Of a stretch of 64,000 bases of DNA, positions 28,886 to 37,514 are shown in pieces. The stretch covers positions 1 through 64,000 of the forward strand of contig QGVD01000003.1 in NCBI GenBank assembly GCA_003242685.1, given 5' to 3'. A program made the position numbers and the translations under genes. The first letter of the stretch is position 1, and each line of letters starts with the position of its first letter. Source of the stretch: Pseudomonadota bacterium. Lineage in GTDB: Bacteria > Pseudomonadota > Gammaproteobacteria > Steroidobacterales > Steroidobacteraceae. Below the pieces are notes generated by a model. That model had not been told where the DNA came from, did no database searches, and was given only the letters and a program-made list of their open reading frames with translations.

Positions 28886-29677
28886 ATGAGCGTAGTGCGT
28901 CTCGTCCAGTTCACCGATCCACACCTCTTCGGCGGAGAGGACGAAACGCTGCGCGGCGTTCGCACGCTGCCGGCGCTCGAGCGCACGCTCGCGCATGCTC
29001 GGGCGCGCGACTGGCCCCCCGACGCCGTTCTGCTCACCGGCGATCTCGTGCAGGACGACCCGGGCGGGTACGCGCACATCGGTCGCCTGTTCGGCACACT
29101 CGGCGTTCCCGTACTGTGCCTTCCCGGAAATCACGACGAACCGCGCGCCATGCGGCGTGCGCTGAGCGGCGCTCCGTTCGTTCTCGGCGGTCACTTCGAT
29201 CTCGGTCCGTGGCGCATCGTCCTGCTCGACAGCTGCGTGCCGGGCTCGGCCGGCGGACGCCTGGGCGAGGACCAGCTCGAGCTGCTCGACCGCGCGCTCT
29301 CCGGCGCGCCCGAGCGGCACGGCCTCGTGTGTCTCCACCATCATCCCGTGAGCATGTCGAGCCGCTGGCTCGACGAAGTGGGACTCGAGAATGCGGACGA
29401 TTTCTTCGCCGTGATCGATCGCCATCGCAACGTGCGCGCGGTGCTCTGGGGCCACGTCCATCAGGGATTCGATGCACTCCGGCGCAGCGTACGGCTCCTA
29501 GCCACCCCTTCGACCTGTGCGCAGTTCCTGCCGCGCTCCGATGAGTTCGCGGTCGATCCGCGGCCGCCCGGGTATCGCACCCTGGAGCTGCGCCCCGACG
29601 GTACGCTCGACACGGAGATCGTATGGCTCGATTCCTGCGCTGCTGGCTCCTCGCACTCGGCCTGCTCGGCGGCCTGA
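28886..29677 (+). CDS. cpdA: 3',5'-cyclic-nucleotide phosphodiesterase, CpdA-like
   Basis: 263 residues, class III calcineurin-like phosphodiesterase. The two-metal ligand set is complete and in order: FTDPHL, LTGDLVQD, PGNHD, CLHHHPV and WGHVHQ. CpdA enzymes hydrolyse cAMP, so this gene may set cAMP/CRP signalling; other small metallophosphoesterases look alike, so the substrate is inferred. ATG 28886 was chosen because the conserved sequence starts there; the frame is open 62 codons upstream. Its 3' end overlaps the next gene by 55 nt in another frame. Confidence 0.85.
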   Translation: MSVVRLVQFTDPHLFGGEDETLRGVRTLPALERTLAHARARDWPPDAVLLTGDLVQDDPGGYAHIGRLFGTLGVPVLCLPGNHDEPRAMRRALSGAPFVLGGHFDLGPWRIVLLDSCVPGSAGGRLGEDQLELLDRALSGAPERHGLVCLHHHPVSMSSRWLDEVGLENADDFFAVIDRHRNVRAVLWGHVHQGFDALRRSVRLLATPSTCAQFLPRSDEFAVDPRPPGYRTLELRPDGTLDTEIVWLDSCAAGSSHSACSAA

Positions 29678-30492
29678 CGGCCGAGGCGGCCAGTCCCGTC
29701 TGGGTGCTGCGCGGAGAGAACAACACCGTCTATCTCGCCGGATCCATCCACCTGCTGCGCCCGGACGACGCGCAGCTCCCCGAAGCGTTCGAGCGCGCGT
29801 ACGCCGATGCGGAAGCGGTCGTGATGGAGATCGACCTCGACGATCTGGACGAGGCGCAGATCCAGCGCTGGATGATCGAGCGCGGCACGTTCCCCGAAGG
29901 GCAGACGCTGCGCCAGGTGCTGGGCGAAGCGCGCCACCGCGACCTCGCCGCGGCGCTCGCACCGCTCGGCCTGCCCGTCGAGGCGATGCAGCAGCTCGAG
30001 CCGTGGACGATCGCGCTGACGCTCACGCAGCTGCAGCTCATCAGGCTCGGATTCGATCCCGAATCGGGCGTGGAGAATCAGCTCGAGCGGCGCGCACGCA
30101 GCGATCGCAAGGAAATCCTCGGCCTCGAGACGCTCGAGGAGCAGCTCGGCCTGCTCGATGAGCTCTCGTACGAGGAGCAGGCGCGTTTCCTCGAGCTCAC
30201 CGTCGCGGAGCTGCGCGACATCGGTGAGCAGGTGGACGAGCTGCTCGCGGCCTGGCGCAGCGGGGACATCGAGCGCCTGAGCAGCCTCCTCGGCGAGGAG
30301 TACCGGAAGTTTCCCCGTCTCTACGAGGCGCTCGTCAGCGCGCGCAACGCGCGCTGGATGCCCAGGGTGGAAGGCCTGCTGCGCGAGAACCGCGACTACC
30401 TCGTCGTCGTCGGCGCCCTGCACCTCGTGGGTCGGGACGGCCTGCTCGAGCTCGCCCGGCGTCGAGGGCTCGATCCGCAGCCCCTGCACTGA
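29623..30492 (+). CDS. TraB/GumN family exported protein
   Basis: 289 residues. The N-terminus (MARFLRCWLLALGLLGGLTAEA) is a signal peptide. Two family motifs, both with a Gly-x-x-His pattern, frame the domain: AGSIHLLRPDD near residue 40 and VGALHLVGRDGLLELARRRG near the C-terminus. These resemble the erythromycin-esterase/TIKI metalloprotease fold, and a metal-dependent hydrolase has been proposed for the family. No bacterial substrate is known to me. The start lies 55 nt inside cpdA, so translation is probably coupled. Confidence 0.85.
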   Translation: MARFLRCWLLALGLLGGLTAEAASPVWVLRGENNTVYLAGSIHLLRPDDAQLPEAFERAYADAEAVVMEIDLDDLDEAQIQRWMIERGTFPEGQTLRQVLGEARHRDLAAALAPLGLPVEAMQQLEPWTIALTLTQLQLIRLGFDPESGVENQLERRARSDRKEILGLETLEEQLGLLDELSYEEQARFLELTVAELRDIGEQVDELLAAWRSGDIERLSSLLGEEYRKFPRLYEALVSARNARWMPRVEGLLRENRDYLVVVGALHLVGRDGLLELARRRGLDPQPLH

Positions 30493-30550
30493 CCGCTCGC
30501 CCCGCCCCGCGTGGTAGTCTCGCGTCGCGTCGGGGGGAGCGTGAGACATC

Positions 30551-31306
30551 ATGGGCACGGGCAGAGCTGCGTATCGGATCGAGGTCGGCGCGCGCAAGCT
30601 GGCCGCATGGCTGACACCGCCGTGGCTCGCGAAGCGCCGTGAGCTGCGCGACCATCTGCGGGAGCTGTTCGCGGCGTACGGCATCGACTGCGTGCTCGAC
30701 GTCGGCGCGAACCGGGGCCAGTACTACCGCTTCCTGCGCTACGAGGTCGGATTCCGCGGCCTCGTGATCTCCTTCGAGCCGATCCGTGAGCTCGCCCAGC
30801 GGCTCGCCGAGCGCGCGCGGTACGAGCGGCGCTGGATCGTGAAGCCTTTCGCGCTCGGTGCGCGCCGCCAGACCGCCCGGCTCAACGTGATGGTCCGCTC
30901 CGGCTTTTCCTCGATGCTCGAGCCGGACGCCTCGCACACCGATGCCTTCGCCGAGAAGAACGTGGTGGCGCGGATCGACAGCATCGAGGTACGAACCCTG
31001 GACGAGATATTCGACGAGCTCGTGCGCACGGGAGGCTTCTCCCGCCCGTACCTCAAGCTCGATACGCAGGGCTACGATCTCGAGGTCCTGCGCGGTGCCG
31101 CGCGCACGCTCCCGCACGTGTTCGCGCTGCAGTCGGAGCTGTCGTTCATACCGATCTACCGCGGAATGCCCGACTGGCGCGAGGCCGTGCAGGCCGTGAC
31201 CAGTGCCGGTTTCGAAGTCAGCGGGTTCTTCACCGTCACGCGCGACCGCGCGCTGCGCCTGATCGAAGCCGACTGCGTGTTCGTGAAGCCCGCGAGGACG
31301 CCATGA
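30551..31306 (+). CDS. FkbM family methyltransferase
   Basis: 251 residues. The SAM-binding motif CVLDVGANRGQYYRFLR is followed by SFEPI, and KLDTQGYDLEVLRGA is the FkbM signature. FkbM enzymes O-methylate small molecules or sugars, often in polysaccharide loci. A GGGGGGAGCG ribosome site precedes the ATG. Its stop overlaps the next glycosyltransferase by ATGA, so the two likely act on the same surface glycan, perhaps lipooligosaccharide. Confidence 0.92.
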   Translation: MGTGRAAYRIEVGARKLAAWLTPPWLAKRRELRDHLRELFAAYGIDCVLDVGANRGQYYRFLRYEVGFRGLVISFEPIRELAQRLAERARYERRWIVKPFALGARRQTARLNVMVRSGFSSMLEPDASHTDAFAEKNVVARIDSIEVRTLDEIFDELVRTGGFSRPYLKLDTQGYDLEVLRGAARTLPHVFALQSELSFIPIYRGMPDWREAVQAVTSAGFEVSGFFTVTRDRALRLIEADCVFVKPARTP

Positions 31307-32142
31307 ACCGCAGCGAGCGCATCACCGGCGCTTCGGCCGGGACCGACTCCCGGATCACCGGCTGCGTCATCACGTACAACGAGGAGTCGGTGATCGAGAC
31401 CTGCCTGCGCTCGCTCTCCGTGTGCGACGAGCTGCTCGTGGTCGACTCGCATTCGACGGACCGCACGCGCGAGATCGCCGCACGCTGCGGCGCCCGCGTC
31501 ATCGAGCGCGACTGGCCGGGATATCGCTCCCAGAAGCAGTTTGCGGTGAACGAAGCGACGTACGACTGGATCCTCTTCCTGGATGCCGACGAGCAGCTCT
31601 CGCCCGAGCTCGCCGCGGAGATCGAGGCGCTGAAGGCGCAGGGTCTGGGAAGGTACGCGGCATACGACATCCCCTTCCTCTCGAGCTACTTCGGCCGCTA
31701 CCTCCGGCACGGGGACTGGCACCCGGATCACCACATCCGCCTCTTCGACCGCCGCCGCGCATCCTTCGGCGGCTACGAGATCCACGAGAAGGTGGTCGTG
31801 CGCGGACCCGTCGCGCGCCTGCGCGGCAGCATCCTTCACGACTCCTACACCAGCCTCGAGGACCAGCTCGCCAAGCTCGCGCGCTATGCGCGCCTCATGG
31901 GCGAAGCGATGTACGCGAGCGGCAAGCGCGGCAGCTGGGCACAGGTGTTCTTCAATCCGCTGTGGCGCTTCTTCCGCGCGTACGTGCTGCGGCGGGGTTT
32001 CCTCGACGGCTGGCGGGGGCTCGCCGTGGCGCTCATCGAGGCGAACTACGTGCGCCAGAAATACCTGTGGCTGCTGATCCTGCAGCGCCTCGCGCGCGAG
32101 CGCGCCAGGCAGAACGCGACCGGCGCGCCCGATCGTCACTGA
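31303..32142 (+). CDS. Family 2 glycosyltransferase, WaaE/KdtX-like
   Basis: 279 residues, GT-A fold. The nucleotide-sugar segment is ITGCVITYNEESVIETCLRSL, the metal-binding DxD-type motif is FLDADEQL, and the C-terminal half has the short hydrophobic/basic region (RFFRAYVLRRGFLDGWRG) of this subgroup. WaaE relatives add glucose to the LPS inner core. The acceptor here is inferred only from similarity and from coupling to an FkbM methyltransferase. The last seven bases overlap a convergent gene. Confidence 0.88.
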   Translation: MNRSERITGASAGTDSRITGCVITYNEESVIETCLRSLSVCDELLVVDSHSTDRTREIAARCGARVIERDWPGYRSQKQFAVNEATYDWILFLDADEQLSPELAAEIEALKAQGLGRYAAYDIPFLSSYFGRYLRHGDWHPDHHIRLFDRRRASFGGYEIHEKVVVRGPVARLRGSILHDSYTSLEDQLAKLARYARLMGEAMYASGKRGSWAQVFFNPLWRFFRAYVLRRGFLDGWRGLAVALIEANYVRQKYLWLLILQRLARERARQNATGAPDRH

Positions 32143-32546
32143 TTGCGCCGCGCGGCGCGGGACCCGGTATCCGCTGTCTCGACGAAGCGGCTGCGCGTGC
32201 GGCGCTCGGCAGGATCGAGGAGCCCGAGGCGCTCCAGGCGCGACTCGATGGCGGTGAGCGAGCGGTCGTGCCGGGACGCGAGCTCCTGCGGCGAAGCGCC
32301 CTCGCGGAACGCCGCGGCGAGTGCGGCTTCTTCGGCTTCAGTCCACGGACGACCGGCATTGCGGGGCCGCCGCTCACGCCGGCGGGCGCGCGCCGCGCTT
32401 TCCTCGAGCGCTGCCACACCGGCGAGCAGCGCCCGCAGTACTTCCGTCCGCTGCAGGACGGTGCCTGCGGGAAGCTGCTCGCCGGTCGAAGGATCGATGC
32501 CCTGGATGAGCGCCCTCAGGACCTGCCCTTCACTCCCCTCGCGCAT
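32136..32546 (-). CDS. Small protein with SANT/Myb-like helix-turn-helix motif
   Basis: 136 residues from ATG 32546; an upstream ATG at 32567 would add seven. The first half (LRALIQGIDPSTGEQLP, then VLQRTEVLRALLAGVAALE) is a recurring N-terminal motif of a bacterial unknown family. The middle (GRPWTEAEEAALAAAFREGA, then SPQELASRHDRSLTAIESRLERLGLL) looks like a SANT/Myb-type three-helix DNA-binding unit. The rest is charged. The frame is coherent and the domain is hard to get by chance. A nucleic-acid role is inferred. Convergent with the glycosyltransferase, overlapping by 7 nt. Confidence 0.75.
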   Translation of the reverse strand: MREGSEGQVLRALIQGIDPSTGEQLPAGTVLQRTEVLRALLAGVAALEESAARARRRERRPRNAGRPWTEAEEAALAAAFREGASPQELASRHDRSLTAIESRLERLGLLDPAERRTRSRFVETADTGSRAARRNQ

Positions 32547-32683
32547 GTTGGTTCTTCCCTGCACCATGCGATGCCGACGCGCGTGAGTGTCGTGCGGGGC
32601 GCGCGATGCGCCGAGCCGGAAAAGTGCCGTGTTACGCGAGATTTGCGCGCGGGCCCGATGGCCGCGTAGTGTACGGCCCGCTC

Positions 32684-33586
32684 ATGCGCACCTTCGGCTG
32701 GTTTCTCCTGCTGTTCCTGATCGGCTTCGCGGCCGTCGCGGTGCTCGCATACCCGGCGTGGGCGCTGCTCGATCCCGTCTTCGATCTGCGCTTCCATCGC
32801 GTGGGGAGCCGCATCGGCATGCTGGCGCTCGCCATCGGCTTCGTGCTCCTCGCGCGGCGGATGCGTCTCTCCGACCGGGCGAGCCTCGGCTACGGCTTGC
32901 CGCGCAAGTCATTCCTGCGCGAGCTCGGCATCGGCGCCGTGCTGGGCATCGGTCTGATGCTGCCGGTCGTCGCTCTGATGACCGGGCTCGATCTGAGGGA
33001 TCTGCGCGAGGGCGTGACGCTCGATGCCGCCACTCTCGCGCCGCTGGTGATCGTCGGCCTGCTGCGCGGACTCGCGGTGGCCTTCATCGAAGAAACGTTC
33101 ATCCGCGGTGCGATGTTCACGGGGATCGCGCGCGAGTCGGGCGCGCGCCGCGCCATTCTGCTCACGTCGCTCATCTACGCGGCGGCACACTTCATCGGCC
33201 GGCACCGCATTCCGGACGAGGAGGTGAGCTGGACGAGCGGTCTCGAGCTGATCGCGGGCTTCCTGCACAAGTTCGCAGACCCCGCCGGCAATGCGGACGC
33301 TTTTCTCTGCCTCTTCGCCGTCGGGATGCTGCTCGGAATCGTGCGCTCGCTCACGGGCAACATCGCCGCATGCATCGGGCTGCACGCGGGCTGGGTCTTC
33401 ATCATCACCTTCGTGCGCGAGACCTCCGTTCCCGATCCTGCGCACCCGCTCGGCTTTCTGCTCAGCCGTTTCGACGGCTTCGTCGGCTGGCTCGTGCTCG
33501 CCTGGACCTGCCTGATCGGCGCAGGGGTCTGCCTGTTCTACCGCAAACGAGCGCAGGCACCGGCGGGAGAGGTCCGCGCGAGCTGA
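32684..33586 (+). CDS. CPBP-family intramembrane metalloprotease
   Basis: 300 residues with about eight hydrophobic segments. The CPBP (CAAX protease/bacteriocin-processing, Abi) motifs are present: FIEETFIRGAMF with Glu136-Glu137, an Arg/Phe pair, AAAHFIG for motif 2, and GLHAGWVF for motif 3. Family members cleave within the membrane or serve in bacteriocin self-immunity; the substrate is unknown. The frame reaches upstream to 32606, but the hydrophobic start MRTFGWFLLLFLIGF at 32684 fits a first membrane helix. Confidence 0.87.
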   Translation: MRTFGWFLLLFLIGFAAVAVLAYPAWALLDPVFDLRFHRVGSRIGMLALAIGFVLLARRMRLSDRASLGYGLPRKSFLRELGIGAVLGIGLMLPVVALMTGLDLRDLREGVTLDAATLAPLVIVGLLRGLAVAFIEETFIRGAMFTGIARESGARRAILLTSLIYAAAHFIGRHRIPDEEVSWTSGLELIAGFLHKFADPAGNADAFLCLFAVGMLLGIVRSLTGNIAACIGLHAGWVFIITFVRETSVPDPAHPLGFLLSRFDGFVGWLVLAWTCLIGAGVCLFYRKRAQAPAGEVRAS

Positions 33587-33657
33587 TCGTCCCGGTCCCG
33601 AGCGACACGGGCCGGGCGAGGAAGCGCAGCGACCCCGCTCGATGCGATCTCGCGCGC

Positions 33658-34278
33658 TCAGTCATCCTCTTCGCGCTCACCGATGAGCGGCGCGAGTCTG
33701 TCGAGCCGCGCGATCGGATCCTCCATTTCGAGACAGTACTGCTTGTCCGGAAGCGAGAGCGGCAGGAGCTCGGCGAGGCGATACCCGATCCAGGAGGCGT
33801 CGTCGAAGCGTCTGGCGAGCCCCTGGTAGAGCTCACCGAGCCTGGGCAGCACCTGGCGCAGGAGCTGACCGAGATGCGCGTACTGCACCGGCAGATCGAC
33901 CGGAGGTTCGGGCGCGAGCCACGTCACCTCGGCGAGATTGAGTCCGTCCGGCTGCTGCCAGCGGCGCACGACGCGGAACCGGCGCTCACCGCGACAGGTG
34001 ATGCCGAGGAGTCCGTCGGGGAGCTGATAGAAATCGATGATGCGCGCGGTCGTGCCGACGTCGGCGGTGCTCGATACCGGTCCCACCTCGTTGCCGGTGT
34101 TTATGAGAACTACTCCGAAGCAGGACTGCTCGCGCATGCAGCGGCGGACCATGTCGACGTAGCGCCGCTCGAAGATCCGGAGGGGCAGAGGACCGCCGGG
34201 AAACAGCACGGTGTGCAGCGGAAAGAGCGGAATCTGCACGGTCGATTCGCTGCCGGACGCCTGCTCGCTGATCTTCAT
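33658..34278 (-). CDS. Lon N-terminal-domain (LON substrate-binding) protein
   Basis: 206 residues. It consists of only the Lon N-terminal domain (IPLFPLHTVLFPGGPLPLRIFE at residues ~13-34, and CFGVVLINTGNEVG), without the ATPase and protease parts. Such stand-alone proteins are widespread; their role is not established. ATG 34278 follows GAGGAGCGGAG; the frame extends ten codons further. It lies 70 nt downstream of mpl on the same strand. Confidence 0.9.
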   Translation of the reverse strand: MKISEQASGSESTVQIPLFPLHTVLFPGGPLPLRIFERRYVDMVRRCMREQSCFGVVLINTGNEVGPVSSTADVGTTARIIDFYQLPDGLLGITCRGERRFRVVRRWQQPDGLNLAEVTWLAPEPPVDLPVQYAHLGQLLRQVLPRLGELYQGLARRFDDASWIGYRLAELLPLSLPDKQYCLEMEDPIARLDRLAPLIGEREEDD

Positions 34279-34348
34279 CTCCGCTCCTCGAGGCCGGCGC
34301 CGCATCACCGTCGCGCGGCCGCGGAGCGCGGCACGTGCGCCGGTCGGT

Positions 34349-35731
34349 TCAGCGACCGCCGAAGCGCTGCTCCAGGGCGGCGAGCAGCTTGCCGTGCAGC
34401 CCGCCGAACCCCCCGTTGCTCATGATCAGCACGTGATCGCCCGTGCGCAAGCTGCCCGCGAGATCGGCCGCGAGCGCGTCGACATCCGTCCGGGTGTGCG
34501 CGCCCGGGCCGATCGCCGCGGCGACCTCCGCGACGTCCCAGCCGAGATCGGCCGGCGCGTAGAGCCACACCTCGTCCGCTCCGGCGAGCGATGGTGCAAG
34601 CGCATCGCGATGCACGCCCATGCGCATCGTGTTCGAGCGCGGCTCGAGCACGGCGACGATACGCTCGGCGCCGACGCGGCGCCGCAGTCCGTCGAGCGTG
34701 GTGCGGATGGCGGTCGGATGATGCGCGAAGTCGTCGTAGACGCGGATGCCCTGCACCTCGCCCCGCAGCTGCATGCGGCGCGCAATGCCGCGGAACTGCG
34801 CGAGTGCCGCGATGGACTGCGCGACGGGCACTCCCGCGTGGCGCGCCGCCGCAATTGCCGCGAGCGCGTTCTCCACGTTGTGCGCGCCGAGCAGCGACCA
34901 TTCGACCGTGCCGTGCGAACGGTCGCCCTCCAGCACCTCGAAGCGCCCGAAGTCCGCGTCCACGGGGCGCGCGCTCCACAGCGCGCCTTCGACACCCGGC
35001 TCGCGCGCGAAGCCCTCGCGAGGAGTCCAGCAGCCCATCGCAAGCGTCTCGGCGAGACGCGCGTCCGAAGCGTTCCACACGATGCGGCCGCTCGGGGGCA
35101 CGATGCGCACCAGGTGGTGGAACTGACGCTGGATCGACGCGACGTCGGGGTAGATATCCGCGTGGTCGAACTCGAGATTGTTGAGAATCAGCGTCCGGGG
35201 CCGGTAGTGGACGAACTTCGCGCGCTTGTCGAAGAACGCGGTGTCGTACTCGTCGGCCTCGATCACGAAGAACGGCGTGCGTCCGAGCCGCGCGCTCACT
35301 CCGAAGTTGTCGGGCACACCGCCGATCAGGAATCCCGGCTCGAGCCCGGCATGCTCGAGAATCCATGCGAGGAGCGAGGTGGTCGTGGTCTTGCCGTGCG
35401 TCCCCGCAACGGCGAGCACCCAGCGCCCGCGCAGCACCTCGCGCGAAAGCCATTCGGGACCGGAAACGTACGGGATGTCGCTGTCGAGCAGCGCTTCGAT
35501 CACCGGCTGGCCGCGCGTCATCACGTTGCCCACCACCACGACGTCCGGCGCCGGATCGAGCTGCGCAGCGTCGAAGCCTTCGACGATCTCGATGCCGAGC
35601 GCACGCAGCTGCGTGCTCATCGGCGGATAGACGTTGCGGTCGGAGCCGGTGACCCTGTGCCCTGCGGCCTTCGCGAGCGCGGCAATGCCGCCCATGAACG
35701 TGCCGCAGATACCGAGAATGTGTACGTGCAT
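34349..35731 (-). CDS. mpl: UDP-N-acetylmuramate:L-alanyl-gamma-D-glutamyl-meso-diaminopimelate ligase
   Basis: 460 residues. This Mur-ligase relative reattaches recycled tripeptide to UDP-MurNAc in peptidoglycan recycling. The N-terminus MHVHILGICGTFMGGIAALA and GSDRNVYPPMSTQL are Mpl-specific; the ATP site is VAGTHGKTTTTSLLAWIL. Presence of Mpl implies meso-diaminopimelate cell wall. It follows a small membrane protein gene by 24 nt. Confidence 0.95.
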   Translation of the reverse strand: MHVHILGICGTFMGGIAALAKAAGHRVTGSDRNVYPPMSTQLRALGIEIVEGFDAAQLDPAPDVVVVGNVMTRGQPVIEALLDSDIPYVSGPEWLSREVLRGRWVLAVAGTHGKTTTTSLLAWILEHAGLEPGFLIGGVPDNFGVSARLGRTPFFVIEADEYDTAFFDKRAKFVHYRPRTLILNNLEFDHADIYPDVASIQRQFHHLVRIVPPSGRIVWNASDARLAETLAMGCWTPREGFAREPGVEGALWSARPVDADFGRFEVLEGDRSHGTVEWSLLGAHNVENALAAIAAARHAGVPVAQSIAALAQFRGIARRMQLRGEVQGIRVYDDFAHHPTAIRTTLDGLRRRVGAERIVAVLEPRSNTMRMGVHRDALAPSLAGADEVWLYAPADLGWDVAEVAAAIGPGAHTRTDVDALAADLAGSLRTGDHVLIMSNGGFGGLHGKLLAALEQRFGGR

Positions 35732-35755
35732 CGATGAAGCTTTCCGTGCGGCCCG

Positions 35756-36277
35756 TCAGCTCACGTCGACCGGGAATATGGTGTTGACGAGGATCTGACT
35801 GGCGATGATCTGCAGGATGACCAGGGCCACGCAGGACGGCATGGGCCACTCGAGCGCGGCCTTGAGCACGCGGCCGGTCGCCGCGATCAGCCACACGACG
35901 AGAGCGAGCCCCAGGAGCGACATCAGGAGCTGCGGCACCGGCGCGTTCTGGAAGCGAGCGATGAGCGACCCCGTGACGAGCATCAGCGGCGTGATCACGG
36001 CCTGCAGACCGAACACGGCCGTGGTCGTCTGAAGGAAGCGTTCGGATCTGCCGAGGAGCCTGAGGAGCAGCGCGTACCACGCCAGCGTGAAGAGCACGTC
36101 GGCGGTGAGATGGCCGAGCCATGCGCTCGGAATCCGCGGCAGGAGGCTCGTGATCAGGAAGCTGATCGCGAAGTACCCCGCCGCCGTCGCCGCGAGCAGG
36201 AACCCTGAAGCTGGAACGTCCTGCGGGCCGCGACGCAGGAGCGCGATCTGGACGTAGAGGCGTACCAGATCACTCAT
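35756..36277 (-). CDS. Integral membrane protein of unknown function
   Basis: 173 residues with about five hydrophobic segments (for example FLLAATAAGYFAISFLITSL, VLFTLAWYALLLRLLG and LLMSLLGLALVVWLIA). The layout resembles Yip1-type small membrane proteins, but I see no firm signature. ATG 36277 starts MSDLVRLYVQIALLRRGPQDVP; the same frame is open far upstream only as antisense to rnd. It is divergent from rnd with 30 nt between the starts and probably forms an operon with mpl and the LON-domain gene. Confidence 0.72.
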   Translation of the reverse strand: MSDLVRLYVQIALLRRGPQDVPASGFLLAATAAGYFAISFLITSLLPRIPSAWLGHLTADVLFTLAWYALLLRLLGRSERFLQTTTAVFGLQAVITPLMLVTGSLIARFQNAPVPQLLMSLLGLALVVWLIAATGRVLKAALEWPMPSCVALVILQIIASQILVNTIFPVDVS

Positions 36278-36307
36278 GGCTTTCGGGCTCGGGCGTGGGC
36301 TCGCATA

Positions 36308-37426
36308 ATGCACCGCGGATTGTACAGAGCATCCACCGAAAGCTTGCAGAACGTCATCACGAACCAGGCCGAGCTCACGAGGCTCACCGAGGAGCTGGAG
36401 CAGGCCGAAGCGATCGCACTCGATACCGAGTTCCTGCGCGAGAAGACCTACCGGGCGCAGCTGTGCCTCCTGCAGCTCGCGACCACGGATCGTGCGCTCT
36501 GCGTCGACCCGCTCGCAGTCGCCGATCTGCGACCGCTCGCGGCGCCGCTCGGCGCCGCACGGCCCGTGAAGGTCATGCATGCCGCACGGCAGGACGTCGA
36601 GGTGCTCGCACCGGCGATCGGCGTCGTGGGCCCGATCTTCGATACTCAGATCGCCGCCGCGCTCGCCGGGCTTCCGACGCAGGTGGGTCTGGCGGAAGCC
36701 GTGCGCAGGCTCCTGGGGCGCGAGCTCTCCAAGGCACACACGCGCACGGACTGGTCGCGCCGGCCGCTCTCGCCCGAGCAGATCGATTACGCGCTGGACG
36801 ACGTGCGCTATCTCCTGCCGCTCAAGAGCGCGCTCGAGGAAACGCTCGAGCGGCTCGGACGCCTGGACTGGCTGCAGGAGGAGCTCGCCTCGCTCGTCGA
36901 GGATGAATGGATCGCCATCGACCCTTCGCGCGCCTGGCTGCGAATCAGGGGTCTCAAGGGGCTGGACGAAGGCAGGACGCGGCTCGCGCGTGCGCTGGCG
37001 GCATGGCGCGAGCGGCGCGCGATCGAGCGGGACCGTCCGCGCGGCTGGATCCTCGAGGACGCGACGCTGCGCGAGATCGTGCTGCGCGTGCCGCGTACCG
37101 AGGCGCAGCTCGCGGCCGTTCCGGAGCTGCCGCCCGCCGTGGCGAAGCACTGCGCGAAGGAGATCCTGGCGCTCGTCGAGGAGGCCGACATTCCGGACCC
37201 GCCTCCGCCTCTGACGGCACGCCGGCGTCCCGATCCGACAGTCGCGGCGCTCGTGCGTAAGCTCGGCGCGATCGCACAGGCGCGGGCCGCGGAGCTCGGT
37301 GTGAGCCCGGAGCTGCTCGCCACCCGGCGCGATCTCGAGCAGCTCGCGGAAGGACGGCGGGACGTGTCCGTGCTCTCCGGATGGCGCCGCAGGGTGCTGG
37401 GCGAGCAACTCCTCGCCGCCCTCTGA
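36308..37426 (+). CDS. rnd: Ribonuclease D
   Basis: 372 residues, the normal length. A 3'-5' exoribonuclease of the DEDDy family in tRNA maturation: Exo I is ALDTEFLREKTY, Exo II is MHAARQDVEVL, and Exo III is YALDDVRYLLP with its tyrosine. An HRDC domain fills the C-terminus. The family start corresponds better to a TTG at 36344 (TTG CAG AAC GTC), and CATAAT at 36304-36309 could be a -10 box; I keep the ATG at 36308 but the start is uncertain by 12 codons. Confidence 0.94.
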   Translation: MHRGLYRASTESLQNVITNQAELTRLTEELEQAEAIALDTEFLREKTYRAQLCLLQLATTDRALCVDPLAVADLRPLAAPLGAARPVKVMHAARQDVEVLAPAIGVVGPIFDTQIAAALAGLPTQVGLAEAVRRLLGRELSKAHTRTDWSRRPLSPEQIDYALDDVRYLLPLKSALEETLERLGRLDWLQEELASLVEDEWIAIDPSRAWLRIRGLKGLDEGRTRLARALAAWRERRAIERDRPRGWILEDATLREIVLRVPRTEAQLAAVPELPPAVAKHCAKEILALVEEADIPDPPPPLTARRRPDPTVAALVRKLGAIAQARAAELGVSPELLATRRDLEQLAEGRRDVSVLSGWRRRVLGEQLLAAL

Positions 37427-37435
37427 AAGAAGCTC

Positions 37436-37457
37436 GCGGACCTCCCCCGAGGTCCGC
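37436..37457 (+). terminator. Hairpin after rnd
   Basis: GCGGACCTC (37436-37444) pairs with GAGGTCCGC (37449-37457) around a CCCC loop, 9 nt after the rnd stop. There is no T-run. Confidence 0.5.
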
Positions 37458-37514
37458 CGGCTGCACGCGCCTCTGATCGGGCGGATTCATTTCAGATAGT
37501 ATTCCCTCAAGCGC

